This document shows, in pieces, positions 17,708 through 27,355 of a DNA stretch of 37,963 nucleotides. Origin of the DNA: Acidithiobacillus ferruginosus (GTDB lineage: Bacteria; Pseudomonadota; Gammaproteobacteria; Acidithiobacillales; Acidithiobacillaceae); NCBI RefSeq assembly GCF_018854495.1, contig NZ_JABBDR010000013.1:1-37963 (forward strand), in the 5' to 3' direction. How positions within the stretch are numbered: position 1 is the stretch's first letter; each line of letters opens with the position of its first letter. The notes under the pieces were generated by a model. The model was not told where the DNA came from and made no database searches. It saw nothing but the letters and a program-made list of their open reading frames with translations. A program made the translations under genes and the position numbers.

Positions 17708-18391
17708 CTATTCAACCCCGCTGCGTTTGCGAATGAGCCACCCAGGCAAGGCGGTGGGGTCGGCAAAACACATCGCGGCACCGCTGGCATCCAGGCGTTC
17801 CGCGCTGTGTACGCCGCAGAGCACCCCCACCGGCAAAACCCCGGCGGCCACGGCCATTTCCATGTCATGCACGGTGTCGCCCACCATGATGGTCGCCGCT
17901 GGGGGCAGGTCGTAGTGCCGTAGCAGTTCGCGGAGCATCAGGGGGTCGGGTTTGGAGCGGCTTTCATCGGCACAGCGGCTGGCGCTGATGCAGGCGGCGA
18001 GAAGGGGATGCTCGCCCAGCACCCGATCCAGACCGCGACGGGTTTTGCCGGTAGCCACGGCAATCTCATAACCCGCGCCAGCGAGTTGCACCAGCGCGTC
18101 TTCCACCCCCGGAAAGAGGGGCATTTCGCGGACCGGGGTGCCGAAAAAGCACTCCCGGTACCCCTCCAGAATCCGTTTCCGGGTAGGCTGATCCGCATCG
18201 GGGGCGAGGACCGCCAGGGCGTCTTCCAGTCCCAATCCGATAATTTCCCGGTACTGCTGTGCACCGCGATCAGCGAGCCCTGCATAGGCAAAAGCATGGG
18301 ACAGACAGCCGCAGATGGTAGAGATGCTATCCATGAGGGTACCGTCCCAATCGAAAATGATCAGTCGGCAATCACTGGGGGGCGGAATCAT
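17708..18391 (-). CDS. HAD-superfamily phosphatase (phosphoglycolate phosphatase-like)
   Basis: A 227-residue HAD subfamily IA hydrolase. Motif I is IIFDWDGTLMDS with nucleophile Asp14 and acid Asp16. Motif II is VATGKTRRGL, the Lys lies in SKPDPLML, and motif IV is MVGDTVHDMEMA. A helical cap (about residues 25-95) follows motif I. Substrate calls for this type are unreliable; phosphoglycolate phosphatase is only the nearest general label. The ATG overlaps the rluC stop (18388-18391), so the genes are coupled; a HAD gene downstream of rluC is common in gammaproteobacteria such as Pseudomonas. Confidence 0.88.
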   Translation of the reverse strand: MIPPPSDCRLIIFDWDGTLMDSISTICGCLSHAFAYAGLADRGAQQYREIIGLGLEDALAVLAPDADQPTRKRILEGYRECFFGTPVREMPLFPGVEDALVQLAGAGYEIAVATGKTRRGLDRVLGEHPLLAACISASRCADESRSKPDPLMLRELLRHYDLPPAATIMVGDTVHDMEMAVAAGVLPVGVLCGVHSAERLDASGAAMCFADPTALPGWLIRKRSGVE

Positions 18392-19341
18392 CCGGCGGAC
18401 TCCTTACGCAGTTGGGTCAGGACGACCTGCAGATCAGCCGGCAGCGGGGCCTCGATGCGTATGGGTCGGCCGTCCTGCGGGTGGCGGAAGGCCACCAGGG
18501 CCGCATGCAAAAAAAGTCGCCGCAGGCCCAGGGCGCGCAGGCGCTGGTTGAAGATCGCATCGCCATATTTCTCATCACCCGCCACCGAATGCCCTATCGC
18601 TTGCAGGTGAACCCGAATCTGGTGCGTACGCCCGGTATCGAGGTCCGCCTGCAACAGTACCGCGCCGCGGAAATGTTCCAGTGGTAGAAAACGCGTATGG
18701 GCGGCCTTACCCTCCACGGGGTCCACCCGCACCATGCGCTCGCCGGACTGCAGGGTATTCTTGCGCAGGGCCAGACGTACGGAGCGCGCCTTGCCCTGCC
18801 AGTCACCGGCCGCCAGCGCCAGATAACGTTTCTCCATGAGGCCTTCCCGCAGGGTTTCATGGAGCGCACGCAGCGCCGAGCGTTTCTTGCTGAATATCAG
18901 ACAGCCGGAGGTGTCGCGGTCCAGGCGATGTACCAGTTCCAGTTCACGGGCATCGGGTCGCAACTGGCGCAACGCCTCGATGACGCCCCAGCTCAAACCC
19001 GATCCCCCATGCACGGCCAGCCCGCTGGGCTTGTCCAGCACCAGCAGATGGGTGTCTTCGTAAAGGACAGCGGCTTCCAACTGGCTCTGCAGGTAAGCGG
19101 GCAGCACGGCGGGATCGCTGGGCGCCGCCACCCGCACCGGCGGCAGGCGCAGCACGTCGCCCTCTGCCAGGTGGTAATGCGCCCGCGCCCGCCCTTTGTT
19201 CACCCGGACTTCGCCACTGCGCAGGATTTTGTAGATATGGGAGCGCGGCACACCTTTCATCACCCGCAAGAGGAAGTTATCCAGCCGCTGCCCCGCTTCC
19301 GCATCGGTTACCTGCCATTGCCGCACCCCGTTTTCCACCAT
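18388..19341 (-). CDS. rluC: 23S rRNA pseudouridine synthase RluC
   Basis: Isomerises uridines in 23S rRNA (in E. coli U955, U2504 and U2580). It has 317 residues (E. coli 319). The S4 RNA-binding domain is at the N-terminus (RLDNFLLRVMKGVPRSHIYKIL). The catalytic domain has HRLDRDTSGCLIF with the catalytic Asp and DTGRTHQIRVHL. The closely related RluD is the alternative; position opposite rne, as in E. coli, favours RluC. The ATG at 19341 follows GAGG and AGGGA sites. Its candidate promoter (TCGAAA 19396-19401, TAGAAT 19373-19378, minus strand) overlaps that of rne. Confidence 0.92.
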   Translation of the reverse strand: MVENGVRQWQVTDAEAGQRLDNFLLRVMKGVPRSHIYKILRSGEVRVNKGRARAHYHLAEGDVLRLPPVRVAAPSDPAVLPAYLQSQLEAAVLYEDTHLLVLDKPSGLAVHGGSGLSWGVIEALRQLRPDARELELVHRLDRDTSGCLIFSKKRSALRALHETLREGLMEKRYLALAAGDWQGKARSVRLALRKNTLQSGERMVRVDPVEGKAAHTRFLPLEHFRGAVLLQADLDTGRTHQIRVHLQAIGHSVAGDEKYGDAIFNQRLRALGLRRLFLHAALVAFRHPQDGRPIRIEAPLPADLQVVLTQLRKESAG

Positions 19342-19367
19342 TTTCCCTGCCTCTGTGCTTTTTTCAT

Positions 19368-19397
19368 TTGCGATTCTATTCTTTTATGGCATATATT
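19368..19397 (+). promoter_or_regulatory. Promoter of rne
   Basis: TTGCGA (19368-19373) and TATATT (19392-19397) are 18 bp apart, which predicts an rne leader of about 136 nt. It overlaps face to face with the candidate rluC promoter, so the two would compete for polymerase. Confidence 0.45.
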
Positions 19398-19403
19398 TCG
19401 ACC

Positions 19404-19540
19404 TGGGACGCTGCGCTTCTCGGAGCGCGGCCCCAATTTCAGCATCGACGGGTAAAACCCCGTCGGTCCCAATTACAAACGCTGCGCTCCCTGGTGGGCC
19501 CCTTGGGCTTGTGGGTTGAGCGCCGGAGAAAGAAGAACTT
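19404..19540 (+). promoter_or_regulatory. Structured rne 5' leader
   Basis: Three hairpins can be drawn. The first pairs 19410-19417 with 19424-19431 (GCTGCGCT/AGCGCGGC, one T-G). The second pairs 19444-19452 with 19459-19467 (core CGACGGG/CCCGTCG). The third pairs 19484-19489 with 19518-19523 (GCGCTC/GAGCGC). ACGCTGCGCT occurs twice (19408-19417 and 19479-19488), so the arms can swap partners. CTCC at 19487-19490 could also pair with the GGAG at 19525-19528 near the ribosome binding site. In E. coli RNase E autoregulates through hairpins in its own leader; an equivalent role here is inferred. Confidence 0.5.
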
Positions 19541-21892
19541 ATGAAACGGATGTTGATTAATGCTACCCACGCGGAGGAGTTGCGGGTGGCTTTGGTAGAT
19601 GGTCAAAAACTCCTCGATCTGGATATTGAACGCGCGTACCGGGAACAGAAAAAAAGCAATATATACAAGGGCCGCATCACCCGTGTGGAGCCGAGCCTCG
19701 AAGCCGCCTTCGTCGACTACGGTGCCGAACGGCACGGTTTTCTGCCCCTCAAGGAGATCGCCCGGGAATACTTCCAGCAGCAGGAGCAGGGCCGCAAGCG
19801 CATTCAGGATCTGGTACGGGAAGGTCAGGAAATCATCGTTCAGGTAGACAAGGAAGAACGCTCCAGCAAAGGCGCGGCGCTCACCACCTTCGTCAGTCTG
19901 GCCGGACGCTATCTGGTACTGATGCCGAACAATCCGCGTGCCGGTGGCGTCTCCCGGCGCATCGAAGGCGAGGACCGCACCCAGATTCGCCAGCACCTGC
20001 AACTCCTGGACATCCCCGAAAACATGGGCGTCATCGCCCGTACCGCGGGGATCGGTCAGGAGCTGGAGGCCCTGCAGCGCGACCTGGAATATCTCAAACA
20101 GATCTGGCAGGCCATCGTCGATACCGCGGCGCCGCGTGCCGCGCCTTTCCTGATTTATCAGGAGGGCAACGTCGTGGTCCGCGCCTTGCGCGATCACTTT
20201 TCCGAGGATATCGGCGAGGTGCTGATCGACGAGGAAGGGGCCTACAATGCTGCGGTGCAGTTCATGGGCTCCATGATGCCAAAAATGGTGCATCGCCTGA
20301 AATACTACGACAACGACGTACCTCTTTTCTCCCGCTATCAGATCGAGCAGCAGATCGAGTCCGCATTCAGCCGCGAAGTGCGCCTGGAGTCGGGGGGAGC
20401 CATCGTCATCGACCACACCGAAGCGCTGGTGGCCGTCGACGTGAATTCGGGGCGCGCCACCAAGGGACAGGACATCGCGGAGACGGCATTTCAGACCAAC
20501 CTGGAAGCCGCTGAGGAGATCGCCCGGCAGATTCGCCTGCGTGATCTGGGCGGGCTCATCGTGGTCGATTTCATCGATATGGAATCCCCCAAACACCAGC
20601 GCGAAGTGGAGAACAAACTCAAGGAGGCACTCAAGCTGGATCGGGCCCGGGTACAGTTGGGGCGCATCTCCCGCTTTGGCCTCATGGAAATGTCCCGGCA
20701 ACGTCTGGGTGCCAGTCTGGAGGAAGCCTCTTCCGAACCCTGCCCGCGCTGCAACGGTACCGGTCAGATTCGGGGCTGCGAAGCCACCAGCATGCACGTC
20801 CTGCGCCTGCTGTATGAGGAGTGCATGAAAACCGGTGCCGCCGAGGTGGAATGTCAGGTACCGGTGGATGTGGCCGTCTATCTGCTCAACGAAAAACGCC
20901 GCCAGATTCTGGAACTCGAGGCCAAAACCGACACCCGTATTCTGATCATTCCCACGCCAGAGATGGTTACGCCCCATTATCAGATTCAGCGGACGCGCGT
21001 GGAGGGCGGCAGCAGCCGGACGGCTCCGGCGCCTGGTGGTGAAGGCAACACGCTGCCCGCACGCCCCAGCCGCCCGACGAACGAATCCGCGGCGCTGAGT
21101 CCGTTGACCGCACCGCCACCGCCCGAGGTGTTGCCACCACTACGCACGCCACCGGCGCCCAGCAGCCCGAAAGCGAAAGCACCCGCCAAGGTCGTTCCGC
21201 CGGACGAAGGCATTCTGGCCCGGCTGGTGCGGGCGCTGGTATCCCGTTATGTGCCCGTTGATGCCGCGACTTTCCTGGCGGAAACCAGTGGTGCCGAGAT
21301 GTCGGCAAGCACGGAGCAGGCCAACGAGGCCAGCAGCGATGAGCAGGAAAGCGGCGGCGAAGGGCGCAGTGGCCGGCGCCGCCGCCGCGGTGGACGCCGG
21401 GCGCGCGCCCGGCGTTCCACCCAGGGTGGAGAGAATGGTGCAGAATCCTCTTCGGCAGATGAGGAAGTCCCTGAAGACAGCTATACGACAGAGGGATTTC
21501 AGGATAATGATCTGCTGGCGGGCCCCGAGGAGGACAGCCATGTCCTGGAGGAGCTCGTCTATCCCGGCTCGGTACCCGCCGCTGCCGACTGGCACCAGAT
21601 GCTGGTCCCCGCCACGACGCGAACTCCAGTTGCCGATCTGACCGTTGAAAGAGATCCGGCACGGGAGGTAGAAAGCCTGTCCGTAGTGGATCCCGCGTCC
21701 TTGACCGTTCAAGAACCGGTCAAAGACGCCACTCCTCGGGAATCCTTGCCGATGGCAATGCGACAGGAGCCCACCCCGGAACCCGTGCAGGGTGACTTAC
21801 TGGCCGTGGAGGCGATAGAACATGCGGGAGCAGTATCTGTTGCCGTCCCCGGTGAAGCCGAGCAGCAGTCTTTCCCACTGGGCGACGGCTGA
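19541..21892 (+). CDS. rne: Ribonuclease E
   Basis: Essential endoribonuclease for mRNA decay and rRNA/tRNA processing. It has 783 residues. The N-terminal catalytic half contains an S1 domain (about residues 35-125). The Mg-binding Asp300 (VAVDVNSG) and Asp343 (VVDFIDM) correspond to E. coli Asp303 and Asp346. The zinc-link CPRCNGTG has Cys401 and Cys404. From about residue 480 the protein is low-complexity, with Pro/Ala-rich and acidic stretches and an arginine-rich block near residues 608-630 ([16 protein letters not shown]), probably for RNA binding. It is shorter than E. coli RNase E (1061), so the degradosome scaffold differs. The start context is AAGAAG close to the ATG, with GGAG further upstream. 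Confidence 0.96.
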   Translation: MKRMLINATHAEELRVALVDGQKLLDLDIERAYREQKKSNIYKGRITRVEPSLEAAFVDYGAERHGFLPLKEIAREYFQQQEQGRKRIQDLVREGQEIIVQVDKEERSSKGAALTTFVSLAGRYLVLMPNNPRAGGVSRRIEGEDRTQIRQHLQLLDIPENMGVIARTAGIGQELEALQRDLEYLKQIWQAIVDTAAPRAAPFLIYQEGNVVVRALRDHFSEDIGEVLIDEEGAYNAAVQFMGSMMPKMVHRLKYYDNDVPLFSRYQIEQQIESAFSREVRLESGGAIVIDHTEALVAVDVNSGRATKGQDIAETAFQTNLEAAEEIARQIRLRDLGGLIVVDFIDMESPKHQREVENKLKEALKLDRARVQLGRISRFGLMEMSRQRLGASLEEASSEPCPRCNGTGQIRGCEATSMHVLRLLYEECMKTGAAEVECQVPVDVAVYLLNEKRRQILELEAKTDTRILIIPTPEMVTPHYQIQRTRVEGGSSRTAPAPGGEGNTLPARPSRPTNESAALSPLTAPPPPEVLPPLRTPPAPSSPKAKAPAKVVPPDEGILARLVRALVSRYVPVDAATFLAETSGAEMSASTEQANEASSDEQESGGEGRSGRRRRRGGRRARARRSTQGGENGAESSSADEEVPEDSYTTEGFQDNDLLAGPEEDSHVLEELVYPGSVPAAADWHQMLVPATTRTPVADLTVERDPAREVESLSVVDPASLTVQEPVKDATPRESLPMAMRQEPTPEPVQGDLLAVEAIEHAGAVSVAVPGEAEQQSFPLGDG

Positions 21893-21934
21893 GCAACGGC
21901 TACGTCGCGCTGCAAATCGGGGCGTAGTAGTGCC

Positions 21935-23323
21935 TTATTCCCGCCGCCATGTGGTGCCGCCGGGGCCATCTTCGAGGATGATTCCAGCGGCTGTCAATTC
22001 CTGGCGGATGGCGTCGGCTCCGGCAAAATCACGGGCCTGCCGCGCCGCGGCGCGCGCGGCAATACGCGCATCGATCCAGGGCACGTCCGCGTCGTCGCCG
22101 CGAAGAAAACCCTCGGCATCCTGTTGCAGCAAGCCCAGCACACCCGCCAGTTCCTGTAACAGGGTGGCGAGCGGCGCTGCCACCTCACTGCCTTCGTCCC
22201 GCAGGCGATTCAGTTCGCGGGCCAGATCAAAAAGCACGGCAAGGGCTGCCGGTGTATGAAAATCATCACTCATAGCGGCATGGAAACGCTCCCGCCACTC
22301 GCTACCCATCTCCGCCACGATTTTAGGCCTGGGCATCCCGCGCAGGGCGGTATAGAGCCGGGTGAGACCCGCCCTCGCCTGCTCCAGCGCGTCTTCCGCA
22401 TAATTCAATGGGCTACGGTAATGGCTGGAGAGGATGAAAAAACGCAGCACTTCGCCGGAATAGCGGGGCAGAAGCTCCCGCACCGTGAAGAAATTATTCA
22501 GGGATTTTGACATTTTCTCGTCATTGATGCGGACAAAGCCGTTGTGCATCCAGTAATGGGCAAAAGCACAGCCCGCACCCTGGGACTGGGCGATTTCATT
22601 CTCATGATGCGGGAACTGCAGATCGGCACCGCCACCGTGTATATCAAAGGCACAGCCCAGGGCATCGGCGGACATGGCGGAGCACTCGATATGCCAGCCC
22701 GGCCGCCCCTCTCCCCACGCTGAAGGCCAGGACGGCTCGCCGGGCTTGGCCGCTTTCCACAGGGCAAAATCCAGAGGATCGCGTTTTTCTTCGCCGACTT
22801 CGACCCGCGCACCCGACGTCAACTCGTCAATGGACTTGCCGGACAGGCGGCCATACTCCGGAAAGCTGCGCACCGCGTAGTACACATCGCCATTGGCCGC
22901 CACATAGGCATGCCCTCTGTGGATGAGTTCGCCGATCAGGGTCTGCATGGCGCCCACATGCTCCGTCGCCCGCGGTTCCAGATCAGGTCTCCGGCAGAGC
23001 AATGCCGCCTCATCTTCATGCATGGCGTCGATGAAACGTGCCGTGAGGGACTGAATCGACTCGCCACACTCCAACGCCCGACGAATGATCTTGTCGTCGA
23101 TATCCGTGATATTGCGAACGTAGGTCACCTCGTAGCCGCGCTCACGCAGATAGCGCACCACCGTATCAAAGGTGACCATGACCCGGGCATGGCCGAGATG
23201 ACAGAAGTCGTATACGGTCATTCCGCAGACATAGAGTCCCACATGATTGGGGCGCAGCACCTCTAGCGGCGTTTTACTGCGGCGCAGGGTGTCAAAGAGG
23301 GTCACTACGGGCAAATTGATCAT
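21935..23323 (-). CDS. cysS: Cysteinyl-tRNA synthetase
   Basis: Class I synthetase that charges tRNA-Cys. It has 462 residues (E. coli 461). HLGH is at residues 42-45 in [15 protein letters not shown] and KMSKS at 271-275. The zinc ligands expected from E. coli are present: Cys33, Cys215, His240 and Glu244. The start overlaps the gltX stop (ATGA, 23320-23323), so translation is coupled to gltX. It converges with rne across 42 bp; a weak CTACG/CGTAG hairpin there lacks a T-run and is not a convincing terminator. Confidence 0.97.
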   Translation of the reverse strand: MINLPVVTLFDTLRRSKTPLEVLRPNHVGLYVCGMTVYDFCHLGHARVMVTFDTVVRYLRERGYEVTYVRNITDIDDKIIRRALECGESIQSLTARFIDAMHEDEAALLCRRPDLEPRATEHVGAMQTLIGELIHRGHAYVAANGDVYYAVRSFPEYGRLSGKSIDELTSGARVEVGEEKRDPLDFALWKAAKPGEPSWPSAWGEGRPGWHIECSAMSADALGCAFDIHGGGADLQFPHHENEIAQSQGAGCAFAHYWMHNGFVRINDEKMSKSLNNFFTVRELLPRYSGEVLRFFILSSHYRSPLNYAEDALEQARAGLTRLYTALRGMPRPKIVAEMGSEWRERFHAAMSDDFHTPAALAVLFDLARELNRLRDEGSEVAAPLATLLQELAGVLGLLQQDAEGFLRGDDADVPWIDARIAARAAARQARDFAGADAIRQELTAAGIILEDGPGGTTWRRE

Positions 23324-24747
23324 AGGGTGGTCTCGGCAGGCATTGAGGGGCGTTGGGCAGCGGCATGGAGACGCGCCAGAGCGCGCTCTTCACCGATGAG
23401 GGGAAGGAGCGCCGCCAGCTCCGGGCCGTGGGTGAGGCCGGTGAGTGCGGCGCGCAGGGGCATGAACAGTGCCTTGCCGCGATGCCCGCTAGCCTGCTGC
23501 AAGGCTTTTGTCCAGTTCCGGTAGTCCCCACCTGACGCCTGCAGCGTCGCCTGAGCGACGGACCAGAACTCAGGACTGACTCCGATGATGGCCTCGACCG
23601 CGTCGGCAGCCAAGGCGGGAGCGCCAAAACAGCGCTCGGCCCAATCCAGGGCATCGCCGGGCAGCAGAATATTGGCACGCACCGCCGCCACGAACGGCAT
23701 TTCCAGCCCCACCGGCACCTTACCCCGCAGCAGTGGCGCCAGCCAGTCCCAGACAGCGGTCTCGTCCAGCGACTGCACCGCTTCGTGCTGCCAGTGCTGC
23801 AACTGCACCATATCGAAATGGCCGGGCGCCCGGCTGATCTGGTTCAGCGCAAAGCCCTGCGCCAACGCCCCGCTATCCAGAAAGCCCGTCGCGCTGTAAT
23901 GATGACCCAGACGGGCGAGGTAGTTGCGCAGCGCCGCGGCCAAATAACCGTCCTTGCGCAAATCACGCAGGCTGGCAGCCCCGTATCGTTTGGACAGGGG
24001 CTGACCATCGGCCCCAAGCAACAAAGGCAGGTGCCCATAAGCGGGAACCGGTAATCCCAGCGCCTGCAATATCAGAATTTGCCGGGGCGTATTGGTCAGA
24101 TGATCCTCGCCGCGCAAAACCAGATTCACCTCCATCAGCGCGTCGTCGACCGCATTGGCGAAAAAAAACGCCGGGCTGCCGTCGCTGCGACGGATGACAA
24201 AATCCCCCAGATCGGCTAGCGCATAATGCCGTTCACCCCAGACCAGATCCGGCACCGTGAGGGTGCCCTGATCCGGCACCCGAAACCGCAGGGTAGGCAA
24301 TAACCCGGCAGCCTCGCGCTCGGCCCGCGCCGCGGCGCCGAGGTGCCGGCAGCGCCCCCCATAGCGCGGCGACTTTCCGGCGGAGCGTTGCACAGCGCGC
24401 TCCGCGGCCAGGTCGTCGGCGCTGCAATAGCAGGCATAGGCCTGTCCGCTCGCCTGCAAATGGGCATAGTACTGGGCATAGACGGCCAGACGCTCCATCT
24501 GCCGGTAGGGGCCGTGATCGCCACCCCGATCCGGGCCTTCGTCCCAGTCGATGCCGAACCACCGCAGATCTTCCAGCAGGGCCCTCTCATAGATCTCGGG
24601 GGAGCGCGTCTGATCCGTATCTTCCAGACGCAAAATGAATGTTCCACCCGCGGCACGCGCCGCCAGCCAGGCGAAAAGGGCTGTGCGGGCATTGCCAAGG
24701 TGCAGGTAACCGGTGGGGCTGGGCGCAAAGCGACTCTTCAGATTCAT
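23320..24747 (-). CDS. gltX: Glutamyl-tRNA synthetase
   Basis: Class I synthetase that charges tRNA-Glu (and tRNA-Gln in non-discriminating forms). It has 475 residues from the ATG at 24747; the frame stays open upstream, but only this start puts [19 protein letters not shown] at its usual place. The HIGH-type motif is HLGN (16-19). The KLSKR-type motif reads PLSKR ([15 protein letters not shown]), with Pro for the first Lys. A CYCS...RCRHL zinc-like element is present. Acidithiobacillus ferrooxidans is known to have two GluRS paralogues with different tRNA specificity; which one this is cannot be decided here. No Shine-Dalgarno precedes the ATG (see the promoter entry). Co-transcribed with cysS. 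Confidence 0.94.
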   Translation of the reverse strand: MNLKSRFAPSPTGYLHLGNARTALFAWLAARAAGGTFILRLEDTDQTRSPEIYERALLEDLRWFGIDWDEGPDRGGDHGPYRQMERLAVYAQYYAHLQASGQAYACYCSADDLAAERAVQRSAGKSPRYGGRCRHLGAAARAEREAAGLLPTLRFRVPDQGTLTVPDLVWGERHYALADLGDFVIRRSDGSPAFFFANAVDDALMEVNLVLRGEDHLTNTPRQILILQALGLPVPAYGHLPLLLGADGQPLSKRYGAASLRDLRKDGYLAAALRNYLARLGHHYSATGFLDSGALAQGFALNQISRAPGHFDMVQLQHWQHEAVQSLDETAVWDWLAPLLRGKVPVGLEMPFVAAVRANILLPGDALDWAERCFGAPALAADAVEAIIGVSPEFWSVAQATLQASGGDYRNWTKALQQASGHRGKALFMPLRAALTGLTHGPELAALLPLIGEERALARLHAAAQRPSMPAETTL

Positions 24748-24753
24748 GGTGGT

Positions 24754-24782
24754 ATAGTATTGCGCCATCGGCCGCATCGCAA
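24754..24782 (-). promoter_or_regulatory. Promoter of gltX-cysS, possibly leaderless
   Basis: On the minus strand TTGCGA (24777-24782) and TACTAT (24754-24759) are 17 bp apart. Only ACCACC lies between the -10 and the ATG, so transcription would begin at or next to the start codon. This fits the absence of a ribosome binding site. Confidence 0.5.
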
Positions 24783-24801
24783 TGCAAAAGCCGGGATAGG
24801 A

Positions 24802-24841
24802 TACTTCGCAAAGTGCAGGCCAGCATGCACTTTGCGAAGTA
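24802..24841. repeat. Perfect 16-bp inverted repeat between gltX and the PBP1A gene
   Basis: The arms TACTTCGCAAAGTGCA (24802-24817) and TGCACTTTGCGAAGTA (24826-24841) are exact reverse complements around GGCCAGCA. Each arm contains a smaller palindrome, ACTT-N4-AAGT, so the element is also two 12-bp sites with centres 26 bp apart. There is no T-run on either side. It lies about 20 bp upstream of the gltX -35 and 24 bp before the PBP1A start, so an operator is more likely than a terminator. The binding protein is unknown. Confidence 0.8.
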
Positions 24842-24865
24842 CTCATACACACGGAAAGAAACGGA

Positions 24866-27355
24866 ATGGCTCAAGCGAATACCCCGCGCGCGCGCTCCAG
24901 GCAACCGAAGCGCCACCATTATGGACGCTGGATTTTACTGATCATCCTGCTGATTCTGATCAATATCGGGATCGGTGTCGGCATTTATGTCTACCGCATC
25001 TGGCAGACTCTACCGCCTGTCCACGAACTCAAGGAGTGGCATCCGGATGAACCCTTGCGGATATATGCCGCGAACGGCGCGCTGCTGCAGGAGGTCGGAC
25101 CTCAGATGCGCTATGCGCTGCCCCTCGACCAGATTCCGGCCCGGTTGCAGGAAGCCTTCATCTCCGCCGAAAACGCCCGTTTCTACAGTAACAACCCACT
25201 GTATTATCCGGTCAGTTATCCCGGGATTCTGCGTGCCGCGGTGGTGGACGTCATTCATATGGCGCCGATGCAGGGTGCCAGCACCATCCCGGAGCAGGTG
25301 GCCCGGAACTTTTACCTGACTCCGCAAAAAACCATTTCCCGGAAGATCGCGGAAATTCTCCTGGCATACAAACTCGCCGCTCATTTTACCCATAAGCAGA
25401 TTCTTGAACTTTATCTGAACAAGATTTATCTCGGGCAAGGGGCCTACGGCGTGCAGGCAGCGGCCCGGACCTATTTCGGAAAAGGCGTCAGTGAACTGAC
25501 CCTGGGGGAGATGGCAACCATTGCCGGCCTACCGCCGGCGCCTTCGGTCTTAAACCCCGTAGTGAATCCCGATCTTGCTAAGAGACGCCGCAGCTATGTG
25601 CTCAAACGCATGGAAAAGCTCGGCTATATTTCTGCGGATGAGGAGGCGAAGGCCAATGCGGAGCCCATTCTCTCGCGCTATCATGCCGCCGCCAGCAATG
25701 GCGCGCCCTACGTCACCGACTGGATCGCCAGTTGGCTCACCCAGCAATTTGGCAGCGATTTCACCTACCGTTCCGGCCTCAAGGTGTATACCACCATCGT
25801 GCCGCAAGATCAGGACGCGGCGAATGAGGCGATTGCCGTGGGCCTGGAAAACTACGATATGGGGCTCTCCAGTATGGACCCCAAAAGCTACCGCGGCCCC
25901 ATCGCACGTCTCAGCGGGGCCGCACTGCAGGCGGCTCTCGCAGGCAAGCGGCCGGACATATTGCCACCACATGACCCGGCCAACCTCCAATGGGGCGTAG
26001 TGGTCGGCGCCGACCCCAAAAGCGCCACGGTCTCTCTGGAAGGCACAAAAAATGTCACGCTGACCCTGCGCGACGTCAACTGGGCACGCCCCCGTGTGGG
26101 CGCACCCATGCCGCGTACGGTAAACGCGGTCCTGCACAGCGGCGACCTGATCTGGCTGCGCCCTTATGTCAACGCTGTCACGGCGGGGGCTGGCCAGGAA
26201 TGGGGGGCTAATGTCTGGTCCTCGGCCGGGAAGAACGCGGGCTGGCAGCTTTCACAAATTCCCAAGGTACAGGGCGCCCTGGTCAGTCTGGACAGTCGCA
26301 CCGGGGCCATCCACGCCCTGGTGGGCGGCTTCAGCTATGAACTCAGTCATTTCGATCGCGCCGTGTTTGCCTACCGGCAACCCGGATCGGGCTTCAAACC
26401 GTTCGTCTACGCCGCGGCCATGGATGCGCCGGCACTGCTGGCTTCGGGCAAGAACACCTACATGACGCCCCAGACCCCGATTCCGGACACCCCCCTGTCC
26501 ATCACCCTGCCCACCGGCCAGGTCTATGTACCGACCAACTACAGTAACCAGTTCTCCAATACGCCGATCCCGGTATGGTCGAACCTGGCTTACTCCCACA
26601 ACGTGCCCAGTGTGCGGATCCTGATGGATATCGGCATTCCCTACGCGGCGCAGTATGTGCAACGCTTTGGTTTTCCGGCAAAACAGGTGCCTCAGGTGCC
26701 GTCTATGGTGCTGGGCGCGGGGGACTACAGCCCCCTGCAACTCGCTCGCGCCTATGCGGTCTTCTCCAGTGGCGGTTTTTTGCCCAAGCCCTATCTCATC
26801 ACCAGAATCGTGAACAGTCGTGGCACACAGATCTCCCTGCTCAACTGCCCCATGGGGTATACTCCGCCCCCCCAGCAGACAGCTATACCCCCCGGGGTGG
26901 CCTACCTGCTGACCGAAATGATGCAGCAAGTGATCAAAATCGGGACCGGTGTCGCCGCCCAGAGCCTCGGGCGCAATGACATCGCCGGCAAAACCGGCAC
27001 GACCAACCACGAAAACAACGCCTGGTTCAACGGGTTTAGCCCACGCATCACTACCAGCGTCTGGGTGGGCTACGACGACAACCGCACCATGGGCCGCTGG
27101 GCTGCGGGTGCGCGGGAGGCGTTGCCGATCTGGATTCACTATATGCGGACGGCCATGGCGGGCAGCCCGGCTACCGGATTCTTCCGGCCGCCCTCGGTGA
27201 CCGGCCCAACCATCAGCGGTGGCAGCAATGTCATCGGCGTCAGTGATTATCTTGCAGGATATCCGCCCGTTGCCGCACCCACGGCGTCAACGACCAGCGG
27301 CGCTGGAACGGATATCGGCGACAGACTGATGAACACCATCAAGAGCCTTTTCTGA
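24866..27355 (+). CDS. mrcA: Penicillin-binding protein 1A (bifunctional GT51/transpeptidase)
   Basis: Class A PBP that polymerises lipid II and cross-links peptidoglycan at the periplasmic face. It has 829 residues (E. coli 850). There is a basic cytoplasmic tail, one membrane anchor (about residues 23-44), a GT51 domain (about 70-260), an inserted OB-like region and a transpeptidase domain. The latter has Ser508-Gly-Phe-Lys511, Ser577-His-Asn579 and Lys709-Thr-Gly711, all intact. The glycosyltransferase motif 1 is odd: the usual EDxxFxxHxG reads E102-N-A-R-F-Y-S-N-N, with a short insertion. Motif 2 reads QGASTIPEQVARN instead of QGxSTxTQQ. The putative catalytic Glu102 remains. GT activity is therefore uncertain; TP activity is expected. 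No clear promoter was found in the short divergent region. Confidence 0.93.
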   Translation: MAQANTPRARSRQPKRHHYGRWILLIILLILINIGIGVGIYVYRIWQTLPPVHELKEWHPDEPLRIYAANGALLQEVGPQMRYALPLDQIPARLQEAFISAENARFYSNNPLYYPVSYPGILRAAVVDVIHMAPMQGASTIPEQVARNFYLTPQKTISRKIAEILLAYKLAAHFTHKQILELYLNKIYLGQGAYGVQAAARTYFGKGVSELTLGEMATIAGLPPAPSVLNPVVNPDLAKRRRSYVLKRMEKLGYISADEEAKANAEPILSRYHAAASNGAPYVTDWIASWLTQQFGSDFTYRSGLKVYTTIVPQDQDAANEAIAVGLENYDMGLSSMDPKSYRGPIARLSGAALQAALAGKRPDILPPHDPANLQWGVVVGADPKSATVSLEGTKNVTLTLRDVNWARPRVGAPMPRTVNAVLHSGDLIWLRPYVNAVTAGAGQEWGANVWSSAGKNAGWQLSQIPKVQGALVSLDSRTGAIHALVGGFSYELSHFDRAVFAYRQPGSGFKPFVYAAAMDAPALLASGKNTYMTPQTPIPDTPLSITLPTGQVYVPTNYSNQFSNTPIPVWSNLAYSHNVPSVRILMDIGIPYAAQYVQRFGFPAKQVPQVPSMVLGAGDYSPLQLARAYAVFSSGGFLPKPYLITRIVNSRGTQISLLNCPMGYTPPPQQTAIPPGVAYLLTEMMQQVIKIGTGVAAQSLGRNDIAGKTGTTNHENNAWFNGFSPRITTSVWVGYDDNRTMGRWAAGAREALPIWIHYMRTAMAGSPATGFFRPPSVTGPTISGGSNVIGVSDYLAGYPPVAAPTASTTSGAGTDIGDRLMNTIKSLF

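Noticed and set aside
19439..20977. A 512-codon minus-strand open frame opposite the rne start
   Set aside because: It is antisense to the conserved catalytic domain of RNase E and to its leader, and lacks any family motif.
21893..21934. CTACG/CGTAG hairpin between the convergent rne and cysS genes as a terminator
   Set aside because: The stem is only 5 bp with a long loop and no T-tract on either side.
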